Assembly (NCBI RefSeq): GCF_009729055.1
Contig: NZ_CP045484.1
Location: forward strand, 620,001 to 684,000
Direction of reading: 5' to 3'
Length of the DNA: 64,000 nt
Source of the DNA: Sulfurisphaera ohwakuensis
GTDB taxonomy: Archaea > Thermoproteota > Thermoprotei_A > Sulfolobales > Sulfolobaceae
A model generated the notes under the pieces. That model saw only the letters and a program-made list of their open reading frames with translations, was not told the DNA's origin and searched no databases. Made by a program: the position numbers and the translations under genes. Positions 45,619 to 56,496 of this stretch are shown in pieces (position 1 is the stretch's first letter; the number at the start of each line of letters is the position of its first letter).

Positions 45619-47480
45619 GATATCTCAATATAGGAAATGGCAGAATATTAGTCAATATTGATGAATTTGGCAGATTAACAGATCTTTATTTTCCATATGT
45701 TGGAATGGAAAATCAAAGTGCCGGTAAACCGATTAGATATTATTTCTTTGATGGAAAAAACATATATGAGGATACTAAGTGGAAAGTTACCGTAAACTAT
45801 ATGCAAGACGTAAATATAGCCGAGATAAGAGCTGATATAAATGAGACTATTTCTTTAGTGTTTTATGATTTTACAGATCTTCATGATCCGCTTTATTACA
45901 GAATCATTAAGATTTTGAATAAAGGGAATGAAGAAATAAAGGGGAAACTCATATTTCTTATAGATCTAGATTTATATTCAAGTTCGTTTGGTGATACTGC
46001 ATTTTTTGATCCTCAAACTTCTTCAATAATACACTATAAATCTAAAAGATATGTAGGTGCGAAGCTTTTTGGAATAATGAAGGAACTAAGTGAGTACACG
46101 ATAGGAAAAGACGAGGTTTATTATGATGTACAGGATGGAAGACTTAGTATGAAACCAATTGATAATGGAAATGTACAATTCGCAATGGCTGTAGATTTAG
46201 ATTTGCTTCCAAAAGGTACAGATAAAGCTTACTTCGTCTTAGCCTTTGAAAGGAAATTATCTGATTTGAGAAAACTTCTTTCAAGGATTTCTCCTACATC
46301 GGTTGAGACAACTTTTACAAGCAATTATATGTTTTGGCAAAATTGGATAAGGAGGGCTAAGAAGATTGATGATAAGAAAGTAGAAAAATTGTATAAGATA
46401 AGTTTACTCGTTATAAAAAATCATATGGATTTCAATGGTTCGATTATAGCTTCTTCTGACTATAGTTTTGTTGGACTATATGGCGACTCATATAATTATT
46501 GTTGGCCTAGAGATAGTGCAATTTCAGCTCACGCATTAGATATTTCAGGTTACGGTGATATTGCAATGAAGCATTATCAATTTATTTCAGAAGTCGTCAC
46601 AGAAGAGGGTTTTTTGTATCATAAATACAATCCAGATAAGACGTTAGCTAGCTCATGGCATCCATGGATTTTTAGAGGTAAGCAAATTTATCCAATTCAA
46701 GAAGATGAAACAGCATTACAAGTATGGGCTATTGCCAATCACTATCAAATATACAAAGACATTGATGAACTTATAGATATTTTTAGAAATTTTTTAAGAC
46801 CAGCGATAAGGTTCCTCATGAGATATGTAGAAGATGGCTTACCCAAACCGAGTTTTGATTTATGGGAAGAAAGATATGGAATTCACATTTATACAGTATC
46901 AACTGTTTATGGAGCTCTAGTCTCGGCTTCTGAATTAGTAAGGGATATTGGAGATGAAGTGTTAGCATCTGACATGTTAGATGTTGCTGAATATATGAAG
47001 GAAGAAGCGTTAAGAAGAATGGTGCATAATGGTAGATTTATAAGAAGAATTGATGAGAACGGAAACAAAGATCTTGTTATAGATGCTAGTATGTATTCTC
47101 CTTACTTTTTCGGAATGGTTGACGTAAGGGATCCTATTATGATTAACACAATAAGAGCTATTGAAAATTCAATAAAGGTAAGTGGCGGTATCGCAAGGTA
47201 CGAGAATGATATGTACAAAAGAGTAAAGAGTCAGCCTAATCCCTGGATAATTACTACATTATGGTTAGCTGAGTATTATTTAGACCTAGGACAAAGAGAA
47301 AAAGCATTAGAGTACATTAATTGGGTTATGAGCAGAGCTTTACCTAGTGGATTATTACCAGAACAAGTTGATCCAGAAAATTTTACATCTACTTCTGTCG
47401 TTCCTCTAGTGTGGTCGCATGCAGAATTTATAATTGCAGTAGATAAGTTAATATCCAGACAAGTAGAAATGAATACCTAA
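45615..47480 (+). CDS. GH15 glucoamylase (glucodextranase-like)
   Basis: The N-terminal beta-sandwich (to about 250) precedes an (alpha/alpha)6 barrel. [36 protein letters not shown] (catalytic acid Glu region) and [20 protein letters not shown] (catalytic base Glu) are the GH15 landmarks. It releases glucose from non-reducing ends of glycogen. The 621 residues match archaeal glucoamylases. It overlaps genes on both sides (4 nt and 1 nt), so three genes are co-translated. Confidence 0.92.
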   Translation: MRYLNIGNGRILVNIDEFGRLTDLYFPYVGMENQSAGKPIRYYFFDGKNIYEDTKWKVTVNYMQDVNIAEIRADINETISLVFYDFTDLHDPLYYRIIKILNKGNEEIKGKLIFLIDLDLYSSSFGDTAFFDPQTSSIIHYKSKRYVGAKLFGIMKELSEYTIGKDEVYYDVQDGRLSMKPIDNGNVQFAMAVDLDLLPKGTDKAYFVLAFERKLSDLRKLLSRISPTSVETTFTSNYMFWQNWIRRAKKIDDKKVEKLYKISLLVIKNHMDFNGSIIASSDYSFVGLYGDSYNYCWPRDSAISAHALDISGYGDIAMKHYQFISEVVTEEGFLYHKYNPDKTLASSWHPWIFRGKQIYPIQEDETALQVWAIANHYQIYKDIDELIDIFRNFLRPAIRFLMRYVEDGLPKPSFDLWEERYGIHIYTVSTVYGALVSASELVRDIGDEVLASDMLDVAEYMKEEALRRMVHNGRFIRRIDENGNKDLVIDASMYSPYFFGMVDVRDPIMINTIRAIENSIKVSGGIARYENDMYKRVKSQPNPWIITTLWLAEYYLDLGQREKALEYINWVMSRALPSGLLPEQVDPENFTSTSVVPLVWSHAEFIIAVDKLISRQVEMNT

Positions 47481-49306
47481 TGATTGATCCCGAGGAATGC
47501 GAGTACCACGAATGGATACTGCCTTTTAAAACTGGAGGGTATGCATCATCTACAATTTGCGGGATAAATAGTAGAACTTATCATGGATTTCTAATAGTTC
47601 CATTAAATCAGCCTCACAAGAGATATTTAGTTCTTTCGAAATTTGAGGACTTTGTAACAATTGATAATGAGGAATATCCGATAAATACTAATAGATACTT
47701 TGACGTATATTACCCAGAAGGATATAAGTATTTGGAAAACTTTAAGTGGGAGAAAAATTATGTTAAATGGGTTTATGAATATGGTAAAGTTACCCTTGAA
47801 AAGGTTCTAGTAGCTCATGAGTATGAGAATGCTGTTACAATAAAATATAAAGCTGATAAAGGAGAATTAAAGATTTGCCCATTAATAACATTTAGAAGTC
47901 ATCATTTAGTCACGGAAAAAGGAATGTACTTTGATTCAGTTATAGAGGGAAACAAAATAGAGATATTAAAGGATAATATGCCAATATTACATTTTTACAT
48001 AGAATCAACTAAGACTAGAATAGAACTAACAGGGTATTGGTACTATAATTTCTTTTATAGACTTGATTATGAAAGAGGTTCTAACTACAAGGAAGATTTA
48101 TTTAATCCTTTCTGTATTTATACTGGTAATGAAGCTACGATTACCGTGTATTATGATAAATCTACAAATGTAAATATTGAAAATTCCCCAGGTGATTTAT
48201 TGAGACTCTTATCAATATCATCAACGGACTTTGTAGTAAAGGGAAAGACTGGATGGAGTATAATTGCTGGCTATCATTGGTTTGACGAATGGGGTAGAGA
48301 TACTTTCATTTCAATGGAGGGTTTACTTTTACTTAACAGACTATTTAATCAAGCTAAAGATATTATTTTACGTTATTTAGACTATGAGAATAAGGGACTT
48401 TTACCTAATCATATTACGGCTAATGGAGAACCTATTTACGTTGGTGTTGACGTAAGCTTATGGGCTATAAATTCCATCTATTCATATTATCTATATAGTA
48501 AAGATAAGGAATTTATTAGAAAAATATATCCCAAATTACAAGATATTGTTGAAAATTACGCAAAAGGGAATGGAGTAGTATACATTAAAGAGGGTTTGCT
48601 ATTTCATCGCGGAGCACCGAGAACCTGGATGGATGCATCTTATGATAGTCATGTTGTCACTCCTAGAGAAGGTGCAGCTGTTGAAATAAACGCTTTATGG
48701 TATAATGCATTAATGATTATGGATTTCTTCGCTAACATTGTAGATGATAAGAATAGTATGTATAAAGAGCTAGCTGAGAAGACAAAGGCTAGCTTCAATG
48801 AAAAATTCATCTCTAGTTGGGGTGCGTATGATTATTTAGATCCATATTTAATTCCAGATAAATCAATAAGACCTAATCAGCTATTTGCCTTATCTTTGCC
48901 ATTCAATATAATGACTGAGGACATAGGAAAAATTATGTTAATAACTATAGAGAATGAGCTATTGAGACCTTTTGGGTTAAGTACCTTATCCAGAAGAGAT
49001 CCCAAATATAAGCCCACATATAGAGGAGATAGGAAGAGCCGGGATGAGGCCTATCATAATGGCCCTATATGGCCTTGGTTAATTGGTGCATACGTAGATG
49101 CCAAATTAAAAGTTGAAAGTGACGTAATTAAGAATAAGCTCATTTTAGATGTAATTAAACCTCTGTTAGAGTATGCAAAAAAGAACAGAGGATTCATTCC
49201 AGAATTATATGAGGATGTTCCTCCATATTTACCAGCTGGATGCATAGCACAAGCATGGAGTGTTGCTGAAGTATATAGAGCAATAAATAAGCTTCTCTCT
49301 CTTTAA
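47480..49306 (+). CDS. Glycogen debranching enzyme (amylo-alpha-1,6-glucosidase)
   Basis: The N-terminal GDE_N domain has STICGINSRTYHGFLIVPLN. The C-terminal (alpha/alpha)6 domain shows GYHWFDEWGRDTFISMEGLL, HRGAPRTWMDASYD, YRGDRKSRDEAYHNGPIWPW and GFIPELYEDVPPYLPAGCIA. These match archaeal amylo-alpha-1,6-glucosidases of about 610 residues. It removes branch points of glycogen; with GH15 and GH57 it completes breakdown. It starts in the stop of the glucoamylase gene. Confidence 0.92.
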   Translation: MIDPEECEYHEWILPFKTGGYASSTICGINSRTYHGFLIVPLNQPHKRYLVLSKFEDFVTIDNEEYPINTNRYFDVYYPEGYKYLENFKWEKNYVKWVYEYGKVTLEKVLVAHEYENAVTIKYKADKGELKICPLITFRSHHLVTEKGMYFDSVIEGNKIEILKDNMPILHFYIESTKTRIELTGYWYYNFFYRLDYERGSNYKEDLFNPFCIYTGNEATITVYYDKSTNVNIENSPGDLLRLLSISSTDFVVKGKTGWSIIAGYHWFDEWGRDTFISMEGLLLLNRLFNQAKDIILRYLDYENKGLLPNHITANGEPIYVGVDVSLWAINSIYSYYLYSKDKEFIRKIYPKLQDIVENYAKGNGVVYIKEGLLFHRGAPRTWMDASYDSHVVTPREGAAVEINALWYNALMIMDFFANIVDDKNSMYKELAEKTKASFNEKFISSWGAYDYLDPYLIPDKSIRPNQLFALSLPFNIMTEDIGKIMLITIENELLRPFGLSTLSRRDPKYKPTYRGDRKSRDEAYHNGPIWPWLIGAYVDAKLKVESDVIKNKLILDVIKPLLEYAKKNRGFIPELYEDVPPYLPAGCIAQAWSVAEVYRAINKLLSL

Positions 49307-49354
49307 AGAATAAGCATTTCTAAAGATTTATATTGTTTAAACTACACTTTAGAA

Positions 49355-50179
49355 ATGATGCTAGTAAAAACCCTCATGATTACAAATCCCCCTACAGTTT
49401 CTGTTAGTAGTAAATTATTAGAAGCATTTAAGAAAGTTAATGAAAAAGGAATAGGAAGAGTTATTGTTGAGGATAATGAAATTAGGGGTATAATTTCAAC
49501 TAGGGATTTACTAAACTATGTGGTAGAAAGATGCGAAAAAGGGTGTGATAGAGGAGATATTTTTGCTTTGGTTGATAAGGATGTTAAATATGTCATGACA
49601 CCTAATCCAGTATATGTTTATGAAAATGACGATGTATTAGACGCTCTAACACTTATGGTTGCAAGGAATTTTGGATCTTTACCTGTAGTAAACGAAATGA
49701 AAAAAGTAACTGGAATAGTTACAGAAAGGGAAATGCTTTTAATTTTCCAGGATTTGGATCAGCTTTTTTCAGTAAAGAAATTTATGACTAAAAGAGTAAC
49801 GAGTGTATACGAGGATGTTTCCGTATTTGATGCAACTAAGTTAATGATTAAAAGAGGATTTAGAAGATTGCCAGTAATTAACGAGAGTGGTGAAGTTGTT
49901 GGAATAATAACTGCTGCAGATTCACTAAAACTACTAACAAAAACTATATTGAAGAATGAACCAGAAATGTTCTTTAATAAAAAAGTTAAAGAAGTAGCTA
50001 CAAATGAGATATATAGTATTGATCCAGAAAAATCTATTAACGAGGCAGCAGCTACTATGCTTATGAAAAAGATTGGTTCATTACTAATCCTAGATTCAAA
50101 AAACAGACCACTTGGAATTATTACTGAGAGAGATTTAATTATTGCTTTACATTATCAGCTTCATTTAAAAACAAGTTAA
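49355..50179 (+). CDS. Four-CBS-domain protein
   Basis: Four CBS units: TLMITNPPTVSVSSKLLEAF, VKYVMTPNPVYVYENDDVLD, VKKFMTKRVTSVYEDVSVFD and VKEVATNEIYSIDPEKSINE. Insert VERCEKGCDRGDIFALVDKD in the first unit contains two Cys. It is a paralogue of the 1862-2626 gene with the same order. The location next to the glycogen genes suits a cellular energy sensor, but no direct link is shown. Confidence 0.88.
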   Translation: MMLVKTLMITNPPTVSVSSKLLEAFKKVNEKGIGRVIVEDNEIRGIISTRDLLNYVVERCEKGCDRGDIFALVDKDVKYVMTPNPVYVYENDDVLDALTLMVARNFGSLPVVNEMKKVTGIVTEREMLLIFQDLDQLFSVKKFMTKRVTSVYEDVSVFDATKLMIKRGFRRLPVINESGEVVGIITAADSLKLLTKTILKNEPEMFFNKKVKEVATNEIYSIDPEKSINEAAATMLMKKIGSLLILDSKNRPLGIITERDLIIALHYQLHLKTS

Positions 50180-50209
50180 CTATATATTCTATCATATTTA
50201 AAATTATAA

Positions 50210-50620
50210 ATGATGAGAGTAGAAAAAGAAATTAAAACAAATCAAGATATAGACGTGGTCATGACTATATTTTCTGATCCGACTTTTACTATCCCACAAA
50301 TTTTCCCGGGAGTTTCTTCAGTCAGATGTGCTGAACCAGAAATCTTTGAAGCAGAGGGAAAATTCCTAGCATTTTCATATAAGGTAAAAGGAAGAGTTTA
50401 TAAAGGTGTTGATGAGGTTAGAATAATTTATGATAGTGATAGAGGGAATGGTATTCTTTATATAAGAAAGAAAGATAACAATATATTACAGATAATTTTA
50501 GAACATGATAATAACCTTACAGCATTTTTAGGAAAGCGTTATGTTTCCTCAAACTTAGACAGATTAGCTGAGAATATAGATGAAATTATCAGATTAGAGA
50601 GGATTAAACGTAAAATTTAG
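50210..50620 (+). CDS. SRPBCC-like Sulfolobales protein (DUF3211-like)
   Basis: 136 residues: [40 protein letters not shown], then [20 protein letters not shown] and a C-terminal helix [16 protein letters not shown]. Shape and start resemble START/SRPBCC proteins. I believe it corresponds to the small Sulfolobus DUF3211 family. It has no known role. It lies 31 bases after the CBS gene. Confidence 0.6.
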   Translation: MMRVEKEIKTNQDIDVVMTIFSDPTFTIPQIFPGVSSVRCAEPEIFEAEGKFLAFSYKVKGRVYKGVDEVRIIYDSDRGNGILYIRKKDNNILQIILEHDNNLTAFLGKRYVSSNLDRLAENIDEIIRLERIKRKI

Positions 50621-50637
50621 TTTTACTAATTTCTCAT

Positions 50638-51015
50638 ATGGAGACTGTATTTACAGAGAAAGCCCCAAAACCTGTTGGACCCTATTCTCAAGCTATTAAG
50701 GTAGGAAATGCACTCTATGTATCCGGTCAAATACCTATAGATCCTAAAACTAACGAAGTTGTAAAAGGAGACATAAAAGTACAGACAAAACAAGTACTTG
50801 ATAATATTAAAGAAATTGTTAAAGCTGCGGGCTTCTCATTATCAGACGTGGTTATGGCTTTTGTATTTTTGAAAGATATGAACATGTTTAATGATTTTAA
50901 TTCTGTTTATGCTGAATATTTTAAAGATAAGCCTCCAGCAAGAGTTACAGTAGAAGTTTCAAGGTTACCAAAAGACGTTTTAATAGAAATTGCGGTTATA
51001 TGCTCGAAAGGTTAA
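50638..51015 (+). CDS. ridA: RidA-family enamine/imine deaminase
   Basis: [20 protein letters not shown] then [20 protein letters not shown] is the RidA (YjgF/UK114) opening, and [20 protein letters not shown] carries the catalytic Arg region. It hydrolyses reactive 2-aminoacrylate-type enamines. Length and motifs are complete at 125 residues. It follows the DUF3211-like gene by 18 bases and its end overlaps a small gene on the other strand. Confidence 0.95.
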   Translation: METVFTEKAPKPVGPYSQAIKVGNALYVSGQIPIDPKTNEVVKGDIKVQTKQVLDNIKEIVKAAGFSLSDVVMAFVFLKDMNMFNDFNSVYAEYFKDKPPARVTVEVSRLPKDVLIEIAVICSKG

Positions 51016-51200
51016 GAAAAAATCTTTTTTAATAGTTTTTCTGTATGGGGACATTCATGTGGATCTTTATGACTACCGTGCTCAATGCAAGCCGCCGAAA
51101 TTGGTATTCCTTCAAATAACAAGATCGCTGCATCTTCGTCTTCAACTATCTTGTAAAACGCCCCATCAAAACTTATTCTAAATTGCTGTATCTCTGCCAT
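51012..51200 (-). CDS. Small His/Cys protein (62 aa)
   Basis: Not recognised. [20 protein letters not shown] is a likely strand pair. The second half has [20 protein letters not shown], with two Cys and four His that could bind a metal. GGGTGA lies about five nt before the ATG at 51200, which supports it being a real gene. It converges on ridA with a 4-base overlap. Confidence 0.65.
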   Translation of the reverse strand: MAEIQQFRISFDGAFYKIVEDEDAAILLFEGIPISAACIEHGSHKDPHECPHTEKLLKKIFS

Positions 51201-51266
51201 ATTTTCACCCTCACTCTCTGTTATTTATTTAATAAAATAGAAGATCTTCTCTTATAAACTTTTCCC

Positions 51267-53252
51267 TTATATTTTTATCTCCTCTTTATCAGAAATAGGT
51301 AAGTTATAATTGTATTTGTTAATCATTCTCAGTTCCCTACTCAGCTCCTCTAAAGTTATTTCTCCCCTAAGACCTCTCTCTATAAGATCCCTAAACTCCT
51401 CCGGTATCTGGTCAAGCCTCGGTTCTGCTAAATAGAAGTCTTTTAATGCTATTTCTCTCTTAGATGGATCAGTAACTGCCTCTTCTAATTCTCTCTCTAA
51501 CCATTCCGAGAAGGGAAAGTTATTTGTTAGCGATACATAAAGTGATACTGTGAAAGAGTAAACGTCGAAGTTATATTCCGCTCTCCCTCCAAATCTTTGC
51601 AGGGGATGTGCATAGTAAGGAGTATAATGAATGACCGGAACACCAACTTTAACAGCTGATCCTAAATCAGAGAGTTTTGGAACTACTTCTTCATTAAGTA
51701 AAGCTTCTAATGCTTCTTCCCCATATTTAGGTAACTTTCTGTTAAATAATATATTAGACGGTTTAATGTCACAGTGTACATAACCGTTTTTATGAATGTG
51801 AATTATTGCATCAGCTAATTTACTATATATTACTGAAACAATTTGAGGCCATTTACTTGAATGACGTAATGTCGAATATTCTTGATTAACAAGAATCTCT
51901 CTTAAATCACCACCCTCCATATACTCCATTACTACCGCAGGAGGTGAAGAATAGTAGTCCGAGAAGTTTTCATCTACAAAACTAGCCATGATTTTGACCA
52001 AATATTTTGATCCCTTAGAAATCTCTTGCATCTTTGCTATTTCGTAAAGTAATTCATCATATCTAAACTCTTTTTTAATAACTTTCATAGCGAATTTTTT
52101 CATGTTCTTCTCTACTAATAATACGAACCCCATTCCACCAGTTCCTATAACCTTTTCCACCTTATACCCATAAAGCACATAACCAACCCATGAATTCGGA
52201 TCAAAATCTTCAGTTGGTGTATACAATTCATAAGGTTTAACTTTATTACATGCCTCTACTACTCCCTCCCTACATGCAAACAAGAACTCTTTTTGTGCAT
52301 TAGATGGTGCATTTAGTTTCTCTAAAGCCAAACCCTTAAGATATGCACTCTGAGCGTTTCTCCTTATTTTTTCTGCTTCTTCAATTAGGTCAAGTGCTTT
52401 CTTATGCTCACCGGCTAAAATGTAAGCATGAGCTAATGTTAACATATTGCTAAAATCTCTCCTTCTCTTTAATGCCTCTTCAAAATACTTTACAGCCTCC
52501 TTATAGTTCTTTTTGCCCAAGAAGTACCAGCCAAGTTTTAGTGCTGGTGCATCATATGTTGGGAGAACTGATAAGGCTTCAAACAATAATTTTACATTCC
52601 CTTGAATTTCGAATTCGTCAATCAGTTTGTTAGCCTTATCCCTTAATTTTTTCTCTAATTCTCTATATTTTATCTCAGAAAAGAATGAATAAATTTTTAG
52701 TGCCTCAAGTTCTTCACCAATTTTTTCGAAACATTCAGCTACAGCTAAAGATTCTTCGGGATATCTTTGGTCTAGCTGTTTGTAATGGCTAATTGCTTCT
52801 TCACATTTACCTAGTCTCGCAAGACTTATAATCGCCCTTCTCTTTACTTCCTCATTATCATGATAATTCTTTAACATATACTGGATTAAATCATAACTTA
52901 TATCCATTAAATCCATCAAAGACCTAATATCGTTCTTTAAAACCGGGATTCCTTGAACTAGTAAATACTCCCCATTGACAATCTCTTTATTTATTTTATC
53001 AAAGTGTATTACAAGAAAGTCTCTTGCATCAAAGAGATATCCGTCTAATACTTTACCTACTAATACAGCATCTTTTAAACCAGATAGTTTTTTGCTATCA
53101 TAAACTAGAGTAGAAGTTGTTTTTATTTTTCCATTATCGTACTTTACTACACACCCTATGTTATCCTTAAGTTTAAGCTTCATCTCGACCTCTTTAATAA
53201 CACCATCAAGATATAGGTAAGTCTTATCATCTTTTGTGAACACAAAGTACAT
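51267..53252 (-). CDS. TPR-linked Ser/Thr protein kinase
   Basis: An N-terminal beta-rich part (1-110) leads into TPR-like helices (about 120-330), such as LGWYFLGKKNYKEAVKYFEE and LTLAHAYILAGEHKKALDLI. From about 350 a Hanks-type kinase: VIGTGGMGFVLLVEKN, KKFAMKVIKK, HCDIKPSNILF, KLSDLGSAVK. As in the membrane kinase at 7092, DFG is DLG, and the linker motif WVGYVLYGYKVEKV is similar (WVNRIIHGYRIIDY), so the two are paralogues. No membrane segment is seen. It is likely a cytosolic kinase with protein-binding repeats. Confidence 0.9.
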   Translation of the reverse strand: MYFVFTKDDKTYLYLDGVIKEVEMKLKLKDNIGCVVKYDNGKIKTTSTLVYDSKKLSGLKDAVLVGKVLDGYLFDARDFLVIHFDKINKEIVNGEYLLVQGIPVLKNDIRSLMDLMDISYDLIQYMLKNYHDNEEVKRRAIISLARLGKCEEAISHYKQLDQRYPEESLAVAECFEKIGEELEALKIYSFFSEIKYRELEKKLRDKANKLIDEFEIQGNVKLLFEALSVLPTYDAPALKLGWYFLGKKNYKEAVKYFEEALKRRRDFSNMLTLAHAYILAGEHKKALDLIEEAEKIRRNAQSAYLKGLALEKLNAPSNAQKEFLFACREGVVEACNKVKPYELYTPTEDFDPNSWVGYVLYGYKVEKVIGTGGMGFVLLVEKNMKKFAMKVIKKEFRYDELLYEIAKMQEISKGSKYLVKIMASFVDENFSDYYSSPPAVVMEYMEGGDLREILVNQEYSTLRHSSKWPQIVSVIYSKLADAIIHIHKNGYVHCDIKPSNILFNRKLPKYGEEALEALLNEEVVPKLSDLGSAVKVGVPVIHYTPYYAHPLQRFGGRAEYNFDVYSFTVSLYVSLTNNFPFSEWLERELEEAVTDPSKREIALKDFYLAEPRLDQIPEEFRDLIERGLRGEITLEELSRELRMINKYNYNLPISDKEEIKI

Positions 53253-53308
53253 AATTAAATGCTTATGTATTACCTTATTTAATCATCCAGTCAATAATAC
53301 TATTTAAA

Positions 53309-54514
53309 TTACTTAGTCAAAGAGATGTCGATATTATTAATCCCAAGCTTTTTAAACTTATTAATAATCCACTCAACAAACTCTTCTCTTCTCTCCATAG
53401 CAAACTCAAAAGCTAAGTCTTTATAGTTTATATTAGCAATACTCCCAGATAGTAGTTCATCAACTATAGGAGAAAGTTTTTCCGATGAAAAGCCCGTATC
53501 ATCAATTACTAAAATATTCTCGCTACTTAATTCGCTAACAACTTGCTCATCTATCTTAGTCCTACTTATAACAACACCTTTATCTGGATTATATATGGAC
53601 TTATAAAGATCGATTATCTTATATTCCTTTATCCTTTTACCTTTGTCTTGAGCAAATTCTGGCATATTATCCTTAAGTGTAGCCCCTAATACTTCTGCTA
53701 ATCCCTCATATAATCCTTTAATCCACCTAGCTCTCCACTCATTTCCAGACAAAGGTTTATATCCTTTTAAATATCTCCACCTCTTCCACCAATCATCTAA
53801 CTCCTTAAACTCAATAATGTAATTTGGTCTCCTTATAGGAATATTTCCCGATAAATCAACAATATCCATATAAAAACCTTTATAAATTAACATATCTGGT
53901 CTTAGCGTAGAATACAATTTCCATACTTTTTGCAAATCATTACCATCTTCCCAAGCAATAGGGCGTGGAGCCTCAATAAAGAAGCTGTAACTCCTCCCAA
54001 AAATATCACTTACAACTGCATTAGGAGGAATTGTACCGCTTTTCTGTTTACCAGTCCTATCAAAGCTAAGATAGCCATGCTCTGGATAAGAAAGTTTAAA
54101 ATCTTTTTCCGCTAAGCCGAGGAGAATAGAAGAAAAACCCCATATTTGATAAATACTCCTCATATTAGAACCAAAAGAACTATTAACAGCTTGTCTACCT
54201 TTAGTAAAAAACTCCTCTGCAGTTATTCTTCCCCTAACTAGATCGTGGAAGTATAAGAAAAGTTTCTTTACTAAATGCTTTTTAGGATTTTCAACAAAAC
54301 TCTTCATCTCTCTGCTAAACAGCCAACCCTTAATGCTAAGTTTTTCTTTCAGTTCCTCTAGGACTACGTATAGGTTACTAATCCAATCATAAGCTTCTTT
54401 AATTTTACTTCCTATAATATAGTCAACAAATTCTTCCTTTAATTTCTCTACTTCTTCTGGTATGTTAGTTCCAGTCTTGTCTATTCCCTCAACTTCTTTT
54501 AACTTTTCTAACAC
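53309..54514 (-). CDS. Uncharacterised protein with PD-(D/E)XK-like motif
   Basis: A 401-residue protein I do not recognise. RPDMLIYKGFYMDIVDL (D207) followed by RRPNYIIEFKELDDWWKRW (E235, K237) matches the spacing of the PD-(D/E)XK nuclease core, with an aromatic/basic helix after it. The N-terminal 130 residues are helical. The C-terminal part has NILVIDDTGFSSEKLSPIVD. It lies between the TPR-kinase and the ModE-like gene. Nuclease activity is inference from the motif only. Confidence 0.55.
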   Translation of the reverse strand: MLEKLKEVEGIDKTGTNIPEEVEKLKEEFVDYIIGSKIKEAYDWISNLYVVLEELKEKLSIKGWLFSREMKSFVENPKKHLVKKLFLYFHDLVRGRITAEEFFTKGRQAVNSSFGSNMRSIYQIWGFSSILLGLAEKDFKLSYPEHGYLSFDRTGKQKSGTIPPNAVVSDIFGRSYSFFIEAPRPIAWEDGNDLQKVWKLYSTLRPDMLIYKGFYMDIVDLSGNIPIRRPNYIIEFKELDDWWKRWRYLKGYKPLSGNEWRARWIKGLYEGLAEVLGATLKDNMPEFAQDKGKRIKEYKIIDLYKSIYNPDKGVVISRTKIDEQVVSELSSENILVIDDTGFSSEKLSPIVDELLSGSIANINYKDLAFEFAMERREEFVEWIINKFKKLGINNIDISLTK

Positions 54515-54560
54515 AAAAAATATGTGAGATTAAAAGCTTATAAGGTAATACCGTTATTCA

Positions 54561-54899
54561 TTATTTCTTTAAAATCTCCTCTATTTTTTTGTTATACTTC
54601 TCAAGAACCTCATTTATTTCCTTCTCAGCCTCTTCATAAACCTTTATCAATTCAGTTACTTTTTCTGACACGATTGTTCCTCCAGCGCCTTTCCCTCCTT
54701 TATGCATCTCTATTCCTCCTAAAATGTCATTAACTTTTCTAACATACTCCCAAGCAAATTTATAGGAAACATGCATCTTTTTTGCTGCGGTAGATATTGA
54801 TCCCGTTTCTATGATGTTCTTCATTAGAGAAATTCCACCTTTACCAATAACAGGTTTTCCGTCATCAGTTTCTAACCATATTTTAAACTTAAACTTCAT
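54561..54899 (-). CDS. ModE-like winged-helix regulator
   Basis: The sequence [40 protein letters not shown] then [20 protein letters not shown] is the ModE N-terminal DNA-binding domain. No molybdate-binding (TOBE) domain is attached, as in many archaeal members. A long C-terminal helix ([20 protein letters not shown]) probably dimerises. Its start overlaps the purK stop by 4 nt, so it is co-transcribed with purK-purE. A target may be the molybdopterin oxidoreductase at 40634 (guess). Confidence 0.85.
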
Positions 54900-55990
54900 A
54901 AATCTAAACCTTGAGGATAAATTAGTTTCATAATAATATCAATTTTTTGCTTAACATCTTCTAAGTTACTTCCAACGACATTGACATGTCCCAACTTTCT
55001 CCTCTTTCTAACTTCTTTCTTCCCATACCAATACACTTTACCATATTTAAGAACTTCAAGAGGAACATTATCTGTACCTAAAATATTCACCATACCACCA
55101 TATGAGAGTAGATCTGTAGAACCTATTTCCAGGCCAGTTATTGCTCGTAAATGTTGTTCAAACTGAGAAACAAATGCTGCATCTAGAGTATAGTGACCAG
55201 TATTATGCACCCTTGGAGCAAACTCATTTATTAGAATTTCTCCATCCCTTACAAAAAACTCAATACCAATTGTACCTACATAGTCTAAAGAATCCATTAA
55301 CCTCTTTGCAATCTCAGCAAATCTACTATCGTTAAGGGGACCGTAGTTGTATACCAGGATTCCTTTTTCGTTATAGTTAAATGTTGGCGGATATGCCTTA
55401 AAATTTCCATTTCGATCTCTAACAGCAATTATAGAAGCTTCATAATTAAAATTAACAAATTCTTCAACTACAAATTTACACTTCATATCCTTAATGAATC
55501 CGTATTTTTCTACATCTCCCTTTATAAAATACTGTCCTTTACCGTCATATCCTCCCCTACTCTGTTTCAAAACACCAACGTTATTAAACTCGTCCTTAAG
55601 AATTCTTAATGCCTCTTCTCCGTCGTTAGCAACGTAAAATCTAGGAGTTGGCAAATTATGTTCCTTATAATATGTTTTTTCCTTCCATCTTTCCCTTTTT
55701 AATTCAACAGTATTTAACCTGGGCAAAAGTATCCCTTGATCTTCGGCATACTGTAATGCCTCTTCTTTGACATGTTCGAACTCAAAAGTTACTACGTCAA
55801 CTTCATCTATCATTTTCTTATAGTCATCTGGCGTAAAACATTTATCCGCAATTTTACATGCAGGAGCTTCTGGTTCGTCCATTACGTAAAAAGCGAAGGG
55901 ATACTTTCTCCCTTCTAAAATCATCATCCAGCCTAATTGTCCTCCTCCTAAAATTCCGATTTTAATCGAGTTTTGTGTTAAGGACTTCAT
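54896..55990 (-). CDS. purK: N5-carboxyaminoimidazole ribonucleotide synthase
   Basis: An ATP-grasp enzyme. [20 protein letters not shown] is the N-terminal nucleotide fold of Pur[19 protein letters not shown] is the ATP-grasp loop; [20 protein letters not shown] is the C-terminal metal/ADP site. It carboxylates AIR with bicarbonate and ATP in purine synthesis. It overlaps purE by 29 nt. The start ATG 55990 lies inside purE, as usual for this pair. Confidence 0.94.
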
Positions 55991-56435
55991 TTTTCACATC
56001 CTCCATAAACTTTTTAACTTTTTCAGCTATGTCTGGGTATTTTAGTCCTAAAATTCTTAATGCCAAAAGTGCAGCATTTTTAGCCCCACCAATAGCAACT
56101 GTGGCGACTGGTACACCATAAGGCATTTGAACAATAGAGAGGAGAGAATCTAAGCCATTCAAATTCTTTGAAGGAATCGGAACACCAATTACTGGCAAAT
56201 GAGTTAATGATGCTGTCATACCCGGTAAATGAGCCGCACCACCTGCACCAGCTATAATAACTTCTATTCCCTTCTCTGATGCGGTTTTAGCAAATTCCAT
56301 CATAAATTCTGGTGTTCTGTGGGCTGAAACTACTCTAGCCTCAACTTCAACACCAAATTGTTTTAAAAGTTCTACTGCTTCTTTCATATATTCCCAGTCT
56401 GATTTACTACCCATAATAACAGCTACTTTAGGCAT
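55962..56435 (-). CDS. purE: N5-carboxyaminoimidazole ribonucleotide mutase
   Basis: [20 protein letters not shown] and [20 protein letters not shown] are the substrate-binding blocks of class I PurE, with the catalytic His in [26 protein letters not shown] completes the site. It moves the carboxyl group from N5 to C4 of the ring. First gene of purE-purK-ModE. Confidence 0.95.
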   Translation of the reverse strand: MPKVAVIMGSKSDWEYMKEAVELLKQFGVEVEARVVSAHRTPEFMMEFAKTASEKGIEVIIAGAGGAAHLPGMTASLTHLPVIGVPIPSKNLNGLDSLLSIVQMPYGVPVATVAIGGAKNAALLALRILGLKYPDIAEKVKKFMEDVKNEVLNTKLD

Positions 56436-56496
56436 ATGAGAATAAGAGAGAAGAAGAATATAAAGTATAGTTTTATTAGCTTACAAGTGCCTACTT

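Noticed and set aside
54524-54733. 69-codon ORF antisense to the ModE-like gene
   Set aside because: Shadow of the regulator gene; composition not protein-like.
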